Shown: piece by piece, positions 1-10,000 of the stretch | How positions within the stretch are numbered: the stretch's first letter is position 1 | Layout: each line of letters starts with the position of its first letter | Source: Nematostella vectensis | Lineage: Eukaryota; Cnidaria; Anthozoa; Actiniaria; Edwardsiidae | Direction of reading: 5' to 3' | NCBI RefSeq assembly: GCF_932526225.1 | Contig: NC_064043.1 | Coordinates: 12,212,085-12,276,084, forward strand | Length of the DNA stretch: 64,000 nt | Made by a program: the position numbers and the translations under genes | Notes under the pieces: generated by a model | Seen by the model: only the letters and a program-made list of their open reading frames with translations | Told to the model about the DNA's origin: nothing | Databases searched by the model: none

Positions 1-334
1 GCTTGGCTAAATTTACTACTTCCATTTTCCTGCGAGACTTCAGCATTTGATTGTGTGTCATGCTCTTCAGGGTTTCTCACAGAATCCTTGACCCTCATGG
101 CTTCTGCCGTTTCCAAAATAAACACTGAAAACAAGAAATAATAGAAAAATTGAGAATTAAAATTGTTATTGGAAAGCAACCCAATGAACCCAATGATAGC
201 TCAGTAGTTGTGATCTGATAAGGTAAGAAAAAAAGATTTTTTACTTATGATTTTTTAATACTCACAGTTATCCAGTTCATGACCGAAGAAGTTCATACAC
301 CCGTGAAGTCTCTTTCCACTTGAGCACAACACAA
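1..334 (-). CDS. Partial unidentified gene, two exons at the left edge
   Basis: On the minus strand two exons can be read: 334-266 and 124-1, the second cut by the window edge. The first is preceded by a T-rich AG acceptor and followed by a GTGAG donor; the second is preceded by a GTTTTCAG acceptor. The phases fit: the first exon leaves one base and the second supplies two. The first exon encodes a cysteine-containing stretch (CSSGKRLHGCMNFFGH), and the second an acidic, polar, probably disordered stretch (for example RVKDSVRNPEEHDTQSNAE). I do not recognise the family. Upstream exons would lie at higher coordinates but none could be found before the retroelement. The model rests only on splice signals and open frames. 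Confidence 0.4.
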
Positions 335-1598
335 CTAAAAAAAAGTAATTAATAAAAAACAAACAAGTTAGTGCTGCTTGTATTTTAATGAATTTTCTCA
401 TCAGGTTTAGAAACAAAATTTAGGTATACCTGAGTAAAAGAATATCATTTGACATACATCAAACAGATAAAATATAGGTATATATAATATTTACGAGGGA
501 TTCCTGTGGAATCCCGAAGTCATAAATTGGGCTTTTTTTTTCGCCGTCGTCATTGCCAAAACAACATTTTCATACCCAGATCGTTTCTGACAGATTTTGA
601 CCGAGGTGCACTGGATACAAAAAAGCCAAATGATTAAAACTCATATACGATTGCTTCAGCCTCACGGTAGGTGTACAAATCTTATCAAAAGCGAACTACA
701 GGTTCCAACATTACAAATAACTCAACTAAAGATTGTCAACAAAGTCGACAAACGCAGAGTCAAGGATTGTTAGTAAGCTTGCTATAACCGAAAAAAATAA
801 GACGGGAGACATGTTTACGATCATCCACATGTGTTTATCAAAGAAGCTTCATGTTTACAAGGACGAGTACAAACATTGCTTCTTTTATTATTTTTCCTTC
901 AAGGAAGTATTGGCTTTACATATTTCATAATATTAAACTTAATATTCACTATTTTAGGATATAAAACTGTCCAGTTTTTCGATTGCTTTACTCAGACATG
1001 GTAGTCAAAGACATCTATTTGAATTGGTTGCTTTACTCACTCTCAGACATTTCAATGAACATTTCTTCACAGAAGTATTGGGGAGTCCTGAACTAGTAAA
1101 ATCCAAGAGATAGTTAACTTTGACAATAATATTGACACCGAAAAACCCAAAGGGTCGAGGAAAAATGTTGATACGCGTGTCAGATTAAATAGAATATCCT
1201 CAATTTATTTGTCATTGTAAAGCTTAATGGGAAATACGATAATCCTTTTTGTTTCTGGGTTCGATGAAATGCTTTATTTTTTAACGGGTTTTAATCACAT
1301 ACTAGTTTTCAGCCAATCACATCCCTTAAGGGATGGCATTACGGTAACTCGCAAGATGGGAAGCCTGTGTACTATTTTTCAAAAAAGCCAATCAGAGATG
1401 TCCATTATACGAGAGTATCAAGTAACAAAGATTGCAAGAGAATCGCGCTAGTAAATCGTACTGTTTGTTATGACTCAAACCCCCTGAGAAATCTCTTATT
1501 TCTTGAAGAAATAAGGGTCTATATGTTTTCAGCACTTGGAGAGGTCCCTGGAGGCTAATCAAAGACTCTAAGGCAATGTTGTGGTTCGTATTCGATGT
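335..1598. other. No gene seen
   Basis: AT-rich sequence, probably intron or intergenic DNA. Short open frames here (longest about 74 codons) have no recognisable content. A T-rich acceptor for the left-edge gene lies at its start. A patch at 488-520 contains a small palindrome around GGATTCCTGTGGAATCC. Confidence 0.5.
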
Positions 1599-3047
1599 TT
1601 ATTTCGTTAAAAATTCCGGAGTTTCGCTTCGGAGCTTTTGGCGGTTCTTGCGTTTGTTTGTGGTGTTTGGTTCGTAGTGTAGCATATAGTTATATCCACT
1701 TTCATAGAGTGCTTTCTGGTATGGCGGGGCGGCTTGGTTGAAGGTTTCTTTGTCTGATGATAGTGTAGATAAGCGTTTGTTGATACTGGCAGGGATATTC
1801 TTTGTGATAGTAGGTGGGTGGTTGCTCTCGCGGTGGACGTACTGTAGTGGGGCGTTCGGTTTGGAGAAAGGCTGGTAGGTGTTGCGGTTCAGGTCGAATG
1901 TGACGTCTAGGAAGTTGACTACTAGCTTGTTGGCTTCTATGGTGATTCGCAGTCCGTTGTTGTTGAAGATGCGGCATAGTTCTTTCTTGATATTTTCTGT
2001 GTTTTTAGGTGTGGCGCTTGTGATGGCTAGTCCGTCGTCGCGGTAGAGTCCTACGTTGATGTTGAGGTCTTGGAGTTGGGAGAGGAGGAAGTTGGCTATA
2101 AGTTCGCATGTTTCAGCGCCGTTGTAGCTTCCCATTGTCACGTCGAATGTCGAGTTGCCTTTTTTGTGCCAGGGTGTTTGGTTGTGAACTAGGATAGAGC
2201 TCTTGGCGTGGGTTATGATGTTTTTTTCTTCAGCGGTGATGCAGTCGTAGTTAGCGGCGAAGTCGAGGGCTTTGTTTAGGAGTTCTTGGCTGATGGATGG
2301 GTAGCATTCCACTATGTCGAAACATATAAAGTTGGATGCTGTCTTGTTCTTTGTTGATGTGAACCAGTCGATTATGGCTTTAGTGCTTTTCCATTGGTGA
2401 AAGTTACGTTTTGTTGCGATGGTGGTGTTGATGCGGTCGAGGATACTTTTGCTGATCTTGCCTATTTCGGACTTGGTAGGGTTGATGAGTCTGCAGGTCG
2501 GTTTATTAGCGAAGTTCGGTTTGTGGTCTTTGAGTGTTATAAATGCTTGTTTGTTGGCGGTGGTGTCCATTCTATCGTCGATTCCTAGTTTTGTCGCGAT
2601 GTTTTTGTTTTCTTTGTGGATGGCTTGCGTGGTCTTGGGTGGAGCTTTCTTGTAGGATTTTGTTACGTCTTTTTCTAGGAGATTCTTGTAGGCTGACGGT
2701 TCTAGTTTATAGAAGTTGGTAGTTTTGTCGGCGGCGACTAGGAGCTTCGGTTTATTTTTTATGCGGTCGCTGTCTTCTTTTAGTTTGTTGAGGAATGGGC
2801 TGCTCGCTTCTTTGAATTTTACGGACTGGATCATTTTCAGCATGTCGTTTTCAAAGTCTTTTAATTCATCAATAGGAGGAGGGTTTTTGGTCGATTTGAA
2901 GCCGTACGTTTCTTTTGAAAACGAAGTGGGATCAGGGTTGAGAAAGAAGTGGGCTTTCCAGCACATTCTGCGTAAAAAGTGCTCGGTCTTTTCGATGAGG
3001 CGTTGAAGGTAGTCATTACGTGATGGTAGTGGGATATTCTTGGACGA
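1599..3047 (-). CDS. Penelope-like reverse transcriptase (5' half of element)
   Basis: An uninterrupted frame of about 482 codons, counted from the upstream stop at 3048-3050; the first methionine is at 2966. It copies element RNA into DNA. Counting from that methionine, the RT core is visible: LKDHKP near 145-150, the motif A region FICFDIVECYPSIS at 213-226 with its aspartate, SYNGAETCELIANFLL at about 280-295, the catalytic YRDD at 308-311, and NFLDVTFDL near 351. YRDD in place of YxDD variants such as YVDD is a family variant. The frame stops at 1599 soon after a basic KRKNRQK stretch, where other family members continue into a linker and endonuclease. It therefore lacks its nuclease part. 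The translation start is uncertain because the frame is open towards the terminal repeat. Confidence 0.85.
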   Translation of the reverse strand, partial: SSKNIPLPSRNDYLQRLIEKTEHFLRRMCWKAHFFLNPDPTSFSKETYGFKSTKNPPPIDELKDFENDMLKMIQSVKFKEASSPFLNKLKEDSDRIKNKPKLLVAADKTTNFYKLEPSAYKNLLEKDVTKSYKKAPPKTTQAIHKENKNIATKLGIDDRMDTTANKQAFITLKDHKPNFANKPTCRLINPTKSEIGKISKSILDRINTTIATKRNFHQWKSTKAIIDWFTSTKNKTASNFICFDIVECYPSISQELLNKALDFAANYDCITAEEKNIITHAKSSILVHNQTPWHKKGNSTFDVTMGSYNGAETCELIANFLLSQLQDLNINVGLYRDDGLAITSATPKNTENIKKELCRIFNNNGLRITIEANKLVVNFLDVTFDLNRNTYQPFSKPNAPLQYVHRESNHPPTITKNIPASINKRLSTLSSDKETFNQAAPPYQKALYESGYNYMLHYEPNTTNKRKNRQKLRSETPEFLTK

Positions 3048-3118
3048 TTAGTTGATGCTGAATTTTTCCATTATGGGTAGCCGTAGAGTACTTGACAAGC
3101 TGAAACTTGGAGCTATGA

Positions 3119-3326
3119 TAATGCGTGAGTGCAGGCGTTCATATAACAGTGCTCAATACATAGGTGTAGAGCGGGATATATCTTGGTTTGTAGGAAAAAA
3201 ACACGCAAACTACCGTTTCATCTCTACAAGCCTGTTTCGTGGTTGCCCACTCATCAGAAGATTTATTAAGAATATATTACTATCATCACTTATATACTAT
3301 CTATGTATAAAATTAACATAAAAAAC
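3119..3326 (-). repeat. Terminal (pseudo-LTR) repeat, left inverted copy
   Basis: About 207 bp that matches 3929-4136 in reverse complement with only a few differences. It begins near GCGTGAGTGCAGGCG and ends near AAATTAACATAAAA, directly against the start of the endonuclease frame. On the minus strand it lies just upstream of the RT frame, as expected for a 5' pseudo-LTR. It contains a hammerhead ribozyme core on the minus strand. Confidence 0.85.
3215..3264 (-). ncRNA. Hammerhead ribozyme, left copy
   Basis: Read on the minus strand: CTGATGAG, then a 4-bp stem closed by a GCAA loop (GTGG-GCAA-CCAC), then GAAA. A short stem III (ACA/TGT) is followed by a GTA cleavage triplet. Flanks AATCTT and GAGAT can pair over five positions (one wobble) to form stem I. 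This is the minimal type I arrangement known from Penelope-like elements, where it self-cleaves the element RNA inside the pseudo-LTR. Folding was done by eye. Confidence 0.75.
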
Positions 3327-3884
3327 ACAATCAAAATCAGTTATAGCTGCATGAGCAACACCAAGCAGATAATTGACAGCCACAACAAACGCATAATCGC
3401 CTTATCAATAACAACCGAAGACACCCCCACCTCCCTCGCCACCGCTAATAACAAAACATGCAACTGCAAACAAAAGAATGCGTGCCCCCTTGACGGAAAC
3501 TGCCTCCAATCATCTGTTATCTACCAAGCCACTGTAACAAGAAAGGACAACAACACCTCCGAAACCTACGTAGGACTAACCGAGAATGAATTCAAGACAA
3601 GATATAGAAACCACACCGCCTCATTCCGACACGCTAAACACAAAAACTCGACCGAACTAAGCAAGTACATATGGAGCCTTAAAGACAACGACATAGAACA
3701 CTTTATTTCATGGAAAATCCTGTCATCTCACTCCACCTACAACAGCTCTAGCAAAAGATGTAATCTCTGCCTCAAAGAAAAACTTATCATTATCCGCCAA
3801 CCCAAGCTATCAACTTTAAACAAGTGTAACGAGCTAGTGTCTTCGTGCCGCCACAGGAACAAAGCCTTGTTATGCAACAGCTGA
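3303..3884 (+). CDS. Penelope-like GIY-YIG endonuclease (3' half of element)
   Basis: A frame of 193 codons. The first few residues (MYKINI) come from the adjacent inverted terminal repeat, so the start is not the native one; recognisable family sequence starts at NTIKISYSCM. Residues 53-67 hold the cysteine cluster CNCKQKNACPLDGNC typical of these elements. The GIY-YIG core follows: IYQA near 73-76 and YVG at 89-91, then FKTRYRNH at 97-104 with the catalytic arginine region, and an STELSKYIW segment with the conserved glutamate. The enzyme would nick target DNA for insertion. It is normally the C-terminal domain of the RT polyprotein; here it is separated and opposite in strand. A hammerhead-bearing repeat follows 45 bases after its stop. 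Confidence 0.85.
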   Translation: MYKINIKNTIKISYSCMSNTKQIIDSHNKRIIALSITTEDTPTSLATANNKTCNCKQKNACPLDGNCLQSSVIYQATVTRKDNNTSETYVGLTENEFKTRYRNHTASFRHAKHKNSTELSKYIWSLKDNDIEHFISWKILSSHSTYNSSSKRCNLCLKEKLIIIRQPKLSTLNKCNELVSSCRHRNKALLCNS

Positions 3885-3928
3885 ACTATTCAATTTCACC
3901 ATAACAGCCATTCAAATTTCACGCCCTA

Positions 3929-4136
3929 TTTTTATGTTAATTTTATACATAGATAGTATATAAGTGATGATAGTAATATATTCTTAATAAATCTCCTGAT
4001 GAGTGGGCAACCACGAAACAGGCTTGTAGAGTTGAAACGGTATTTCGAGTGTTTTTTTCCTACAAACCAAGATATATCCCACTCTACACCTATGTATTGA
4101 GCACTGTTATATGAACGCCTGCACTCACGCATTATA
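3929..4136 (+). repeat. Terminal (pseudo-LTR) repeat, right copy
   Basis: Inverted counterpart of 3119-3326, placed downstream of the endonuclease frame as a 3' pseudo-LTR. Small differences from the left copy include changes next to ribozyme stem I. Outside it the sequence turns into a short TATATATA tract. Confidence 0.85.
3990..4037 (+). ncRNA. Hammerhead ribozyme, right copy
   Basis: CTGATGA at 3996-4002, a GTGG-GCAA-CCAC stem-loop, GAAA, a short ACA/TGT stem III and a GTA triplet ending at 4028, the predicted cleavage site. Stem I is weaker than in the left copy because GAGTT replaces GAGAT, leaving a mismatch after three pairs. The motif is in the sense direction of the endonuclease. 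Confidence 0.75.
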
Positions 4137-7088
4137 TATATAAACTTGAGTGAAAATTCCTGTCAGCCAACAACCAGTCTGTCTAAAAGGATCCAAGATA
4201 CCAGGGCTCAGTAGCGAAAATATAAATATAGTGTGAAGAAAGACGCTACGATTCCCAACTTTTAGACATTATTAAAAATTTACTAAACGTTTCGGCCTTT
4301 CGGCCTTCTTCAGTATAATATATATATATATACTATGCAATTTAACTTCAGTGTGATCAACAGCTTACTTCTTTTCTGTTGAACATTGAAACAAGTCCAT
4401 TTGAGTAATATTGTCTAATGGTGACCAAAAAAAATATAGATAATAACTAAATATAATTTATTTCAAGGAAATACTATAAGCACTCGATACTGTCAACTCC
4501 TTGTACATGGGCAAAGTCTAAGTAAATCAGTTTTATCAAAATTACTAAGGTTACATTTAAAGACCAAGGTATTTCAGAGTTAATTCATGCCCAAGTAGTG
4601 GATAGTTACCGAAGTAAGTATGGGGTATGGGGTATTAATAGGACAATACCCCCAGTATTACATAAGCTACTTTATACTTTTGTATAGGGGAGTATTTTAT
4701 TAAAGTATTAAAGTATTTTTTTTTGTAATAATCTTAGTGACAGTATAACAATTGTGTGTTAGTTGTAATGTAAGACCTTTCCCTTAATCAACATAAGATA
4801 TGTACCCGTCCATGTAGTGGAGGCTACATAAGTAACTGTGGATTGTGGATATACTGAAGTTAAGTATTGTCCTCATTTTCATTTAAATCTCTGCAATGAA
4901 GCCCCAACAGCTTAGGTAAATGTACTTATATTCTAATAAAACTTAGTAACCGTTAGCAGTGATCATTCAAAGTATCACTAACGTCTTTATGAATTTACTA
5001 TTGCCTTCTACACATCAAAACAAATCTTATTTGAGAAATCTTATTTAAGAAAATCCCGAGTTCACGCAGCCATGCGTCTATTTTGCTTAAATTTTGCTCG
5101 GAAAAAGCATGACAGGATGTGCTTTCTCATCACATTTTCAGCTCAAATTATTGGCAGAAATAAAAAAAAATTCACTCAAACATTGTAAAAGTTACCTTGT
5201 GATAGAGTTAATTGTTTCTTTTTCTCGTCAATACTGTGTACGATGCCTTCATAACTGTCCTCGGCTGTTTGAACTTGTATTTTCGAGCCGACAAAATCAT
5301 TTGCCCTCGAGGACATTTTGCTTCAACAACGCGGGCTCTGATACACTATGCGGTTTTGCGTTTAAATGCTGTCTAGCACAGGCATCCCATTGCTTTGACT
5401 ATCGAGAATTTTTTTCTCATATTTTGATCCCGATATCTCAAACTTTTAATGGTTCATAATCGATTTTTAAGCGTTTTGGAGGTCGAATTTCCAGCATATT
5501 ACATAAAAGCAGTGAACAGGTAAAACAAATCAAGTTTTAGGTTGTGGACCTCCTGTGGTTCTGATGTATTTTGTGACGGTTTGTGACAAGAGACCACGTG
5601 ACTTGTTGTATTCTTTGTTCGCGCCATGATAGCTCGTCAGAGGCTCGCGCCAAAACCAAATCGAGCAGCAAAGACATGTGAAGATTGTTTACATCTGAAC
5701 TATTTGCTCTAAAACTACCTAGAAACTCAGACACCCAACATTTTAGGAGATTTAACAAAGCGGTCTTTAACTTTCAATGTCTTAAAAGGTGTAGGAAATC
5801 GGTAAAAATCGAGTGCAGTACCGAAGTGTAGATTTGGGGGTCCGATTTGGGAGAGGAAATTTGTGGTTCGTGTAAGGTAAGTAATAAGCTATCGTTTTTG
5901 TTGTATTGCGATTATACTGGAAACATTTCTAAACTGTGAAGGGCTTCTGATAAATCTGTACTTTGGTCTTGGTGTGTGTGAATGAAAGGCTACATATAAC
6001 AAATAAACATTGGCCAAAAATCAAAAAAGTTTGTGCTACCCTAGTTTGGTAGCACGAGGGCACTTTAAATTAGGGTTACAAAACCTACCGGAGATACAAG
6101 TTCGATTAACATCAAATTGAAATTGAACCTTATATTTCCGACATATAATAAACTTGAGGATACCACCTATCATAGTTCTGGGAGTTATTACTGAATTTGA
6201 TTCCACTATACTGTTGGAACAATGAATTCATTTGAAAGTAAAACTTTTGTTTGTACCGTTCCTACATTTTTACACGAGCCACAGAACTGTATATTGATGT
6301 TAATATACATGGTATGCACCACATAACAATGAGCTAGAATTGTCGGGGTAAAATGGAAAATCATAGCAATGTTTACTTTCACCCCTCTTCAGGGCTTTGC
6401 CCCTCTGATGTAAACGTATGGGGTACAGGCAGCCAATACCACAATGTCTTTTCGCATACTTCTCATTTCCCACAGTTTTTCATCGCCACAACATTTGCAG
6501 GTTCCTATAAACCTTTTTCCCTAGATAATATTTGATATAAAAAGCTTTAAAAAGTGGATTTTAGTAGTAGTTTCCAACGGATCCTTGGTTCTATCCAGGG
6601 CCCCTCCTATGTAATCCAGCGCTCTGAATATTTGACTCAGTTTCGACTGTTCCGTATAGCGAAGAAGATCTTCGCTTGGCATTTATTTGTGGTTGTGATG
6701 TGGATACATTCGAGGTTTTCCCCTCTGGGAAACTAATCAATACTCATGAAAACACGTAGTCGGAGCAATGGCCCAAGGCAAAGGCAGTAAGAAAGTTGTT
6801 TGTGTTGTATATGACGGTTTCAAATATTGTTCAAACCGTATTTCGCTCGACATCAAAAAGCGAACTCTTATTATATCTTTGCTTGCACTTTCCTCCGTCG
6901 ATTTAAAGATGTTACGTTGTAAATCGCTCTTGATGTATTCCTTTTGCTTGTCTGTATTCTCGGGAGAACTCATATTAGCTCGTTTTCTATGAAATGGCTG
7001 TGAAAATGTAAACGAAAGCGTTTCTTTGCCATGTTGCATCCTGTCATTGAGCGCCATTGTTTATCAATTTTCTTTCGTATTTTGCAGA
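4137..7088. other. Intergenic; retroelement scrap and possible CRAMP1 5' UTR
   Basis: At 4290-4316 a small palindrome (TTTCGGCCTTTCGGCC) next to CTTCTTCAG resembles the 3' tail often found in Penelope-like elements, read on the minus strand; this is a weak call. A consensus donor (TGTAAG then GTAAGTAAT) at 5877 and an acceptor (TATTTTGCAG) ending at 7087, just before the CRAMP1 ATG, could bound a 5' UTR intron. Short open frames elsewhere show no recognisable protein. Confidence 0.4.
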
Positions 7089-10000
7089 ATGACGACAAGT
7101 TCTGGGGTCGTTTCAAGCAAAGACGAGTCAGGAAATAAAGAAGGAAACTCAGATAATTCACTGGAAGAAGGATCGGCAAAGGGAACGATCGCAATTCACG
7201 AAACACGTTCACAGAAACTTTCCAAGTTGGGCTCTGAAACACAAGAGGAATCGATAAAGAGTTCATCGTCTGTTGCTTCAGAAATCTCGCTTCCAGCACC
7301 CGGTGTCTCTACCAGAAGTAGCTCAAGACCTGCTAAACGACAAAAACTATCGAACGAACTGATATCTGCGATTGGAAGTCAAGGTACGCAGGTTTTTTTC
7401 GGTATTTTGTTTAGTGTTTAGATGACCAGTTGAGTATCATGGCCGCCATGATATTTTTGAAATCAGACTACTTTTACACCATCGTCAAATAGAATTGTTT
7501 CAAATAATTGGACAGTTTTATAGTGTTTTCCATTTATTTTCTTTGTCTGGCTTTTGTGTTTTTTTATTTATTCTACTAAATTTTAAACAATAAACAAAAC
7601 TATTTTAAATTGAGTTCTTGTAATCAAAGATTTTACAAAAATGTCTGCTGAGAGGAAGTGTCTTTGTTCATTTTTTCATTTCATTGTTCAGATTGTGTTG
7701 ACAGCACAAAAGTGAATTAAATTTTTTTTTTAATAATTATTTTCAGATCTAAAGGATGAGAGTTCAACCGGTTCAACTGCACAAACACAAAAGCAAACTC
7801 CTGGAAGAGTAAAGAAAAAAAGGGTTAAGAGACAGTGGGAGTCCTGGGTTAATCGGGACAAGAATGCATTCTTCAAAGCTTTACATGACTATGGCAAAGA
7901 CTTTGACAAAATACAGAGTTTTATTGCAACCAAGCACAAGCGACGTGGCGATCCCTTGAACCTTGTAAAGAATAAAGACCAAGTGCGCCATTTCTACTAT
8001 AGGACATTAAATAAAATTTTAAAGTACATTCCAGAGGACAAACAACCCACTGGGGAAACAGACCCACACCAGAGAACAACCAATGAACTTTTTGCCTTGA
8101 TGTGCTATGGGGAAATGCGTAAGAAAGTTTGTGGGGGTCTTTGTGGTAAACAGTGGAAGAAACTTACGGAACTCATGGCTGATGGAAGGGCCTCTATACG
8201 GCAGAATGGGCGAATCATTAGATTGCGAGCACCAACTTTTAAGAGTACAAAGGAAGCAGAGCAGAACCAGGGTCCTCCCCTCCCCCAGAAACTACTAGTG
8301 GAGTTCTTGCCTGTTGACAATGTTGCCTGGGCTACTGTCCAGAATCTCTCCCAGAACCCACGGCTTAGGACAAGTGTTCGACCAAAGAGACCTCTTAGTG
8401 TTATGCTCAGTTATTTAATGAATAAATGGCCTGTAAAATCTCCATTTACTGGGGAGGCCCAAGAATTATGTGTCAGTGTTCCTGTAGGGTTTGACTCATT
8501 GGAGGAGTCTACTGCGTCTCCTTTTGAAATTCAAGCAGCAACTCCGCCAAATGTTGTCACATGTACAGTTGGACAAAGTACAAACAACGAATTAACCAAT
8601 GAACATGAGTCTTCGACTGGATCACCAGCCCAAGCAGACTCAAGTCTGTTGTCGTCAGTTAGTGGACGGTCTACTGGAATTGCTCCCAGCAAGGACACCA
8701 AATGTCCAAGTTGTGGCGGACCTTACAAGAAATGTGCCTGTGATAAAAAATCACCAGGGAAGGGTACACAAGACAAACCTAGAACAGAGAATTCTACATC
8801 TGTGACTAAGCTTTGGACTTCTGAAACCTGTGGGAGTATAACCGTTGGTGAAATTTATTGTAAGTTAAAAAGACCTCCAAAGTTAAAATTTGAGTACAGT
8901 TGGATGAAAGAGGATACTTGCAAGACTACTTATTGCTCCAGCTCATTGCACAAACTCATTGATGTGGCTAAGACCGAATTTCAGAATTTGAGAAGATCTA
9001 AAGCTGCTTCCAAGGAGAATGCTACAAAAGAGAATGCCAGTGCACCTCTGGCTAATGTCACCAAGACAACAAGAATAGCTCCAAAACTGTCTCTTATGTT
9101 ACCTACTATAGGCCCTTCGCTGGGTAACAGCTCTGTGGATACATTTGCTGTGCCCACTCAAAGTACTAACTCATACAATGTGGCGTATAACGCTCGAAAA
9201 CGTGCACGTCGAAGGAGAGAGTATGCTGGTCCACCTACAAAGAAATTACTGCCACGGCCAGGACAGAACTCTGCTATTCCAAAAGGTGCTGTAGCAGTGT
9301 CGTTCATTCCCCAGCCTGGGCAAGCAGTTGGCACCATACTTGCTTCTAATCTACATACTGGTGCAGGAACAGGCTACTTGCCGATCGTGTCCATGGCTCA
9401 TTCTACTGCTGTCAAATCAGGTCAGTTGACTAGACAATACATTCATCTGATATTCCACTGATTTGTTTAAAGATTATGGCAATTAGTGCTACTTGTTCAT
9501 CCAAACTTAGGGCTTTTAAATGAAAATACCTTTAAATACCTTATGTCCTTGGATGTAGACCCTGATGTTCTGTCACTTTTCACAATTTAGTGACCTGTAT
9601 TGGGGGATGTTAAAATCACCACAACCTCACTGTGGGTGCAACTGGCATATGACCAAATAATCTGTTTACAATGAAAGGCTAGATAGTGAATGCAACATAT
9701 ATTAAAAAACATACACATATAATGCAATGCAGAAGTTCTAGTCGCAATCTTTGTAAATGCTGATACATTTACTAGATAAAGTAATTATATTTTTAATGTA
9801 TTCACGCTTTACTTATTTTTCTTCAGGAACAAGAGGCCCTCCTAAAGCATCATCATCATCCACTACTACCACATCCTCCATATCAGCAGCATCACAAGCA
9901 ACTACAACAACTCACACCATGCCATTAACACCCGCAGCTTCCCCTGTCTCTTTTTCAGACCAGTCTGCAGGCTCCCCCATGCGGCTTTCAGAACCTGTTA

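Larger units (their letters stand above)
1599..4136. mobile_element. Rearranged Penelope-like retroelement with head-to-head halves
   Basis: A reverse transcriptase frame runs on the minus strand (3047-1599). A GIY-YIG endonuclease frame runs on the plus strand (3303-3884). About 207 bp of near-identical sequence is present at 3119-3326 and again, inverted, at 3929-4136, and each copy holds a hammerhead ribozyme core. Penelope-like elements normally carry terminal repeat, RT, endonuclease and terminal repeat in one direction. Here the 5' half (repeat plus RT) is inverted relative to the 3' half (endonuclease plus repeat). That pattern is what a twin-priming-like inversion during target-primed insertion would leave. 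The linker between RT and endonuclease is missing, so this copy cannot encode the joined protein. Confidence 0.8.

Noticed and set aside
2394-3006. Plus-strand frames opposite the RT
   Set aside because: They are antisense shadows of a clearly recognisable reverse transcriptase frame.
1599-3884. Permuted Naiad-type element with nuclease ahead of RT
   Set aside because: The nuclease is on the opposite strand, and its N-terminal residues match the sequence that follows RT in canonical elements, so an inversion explains it better.
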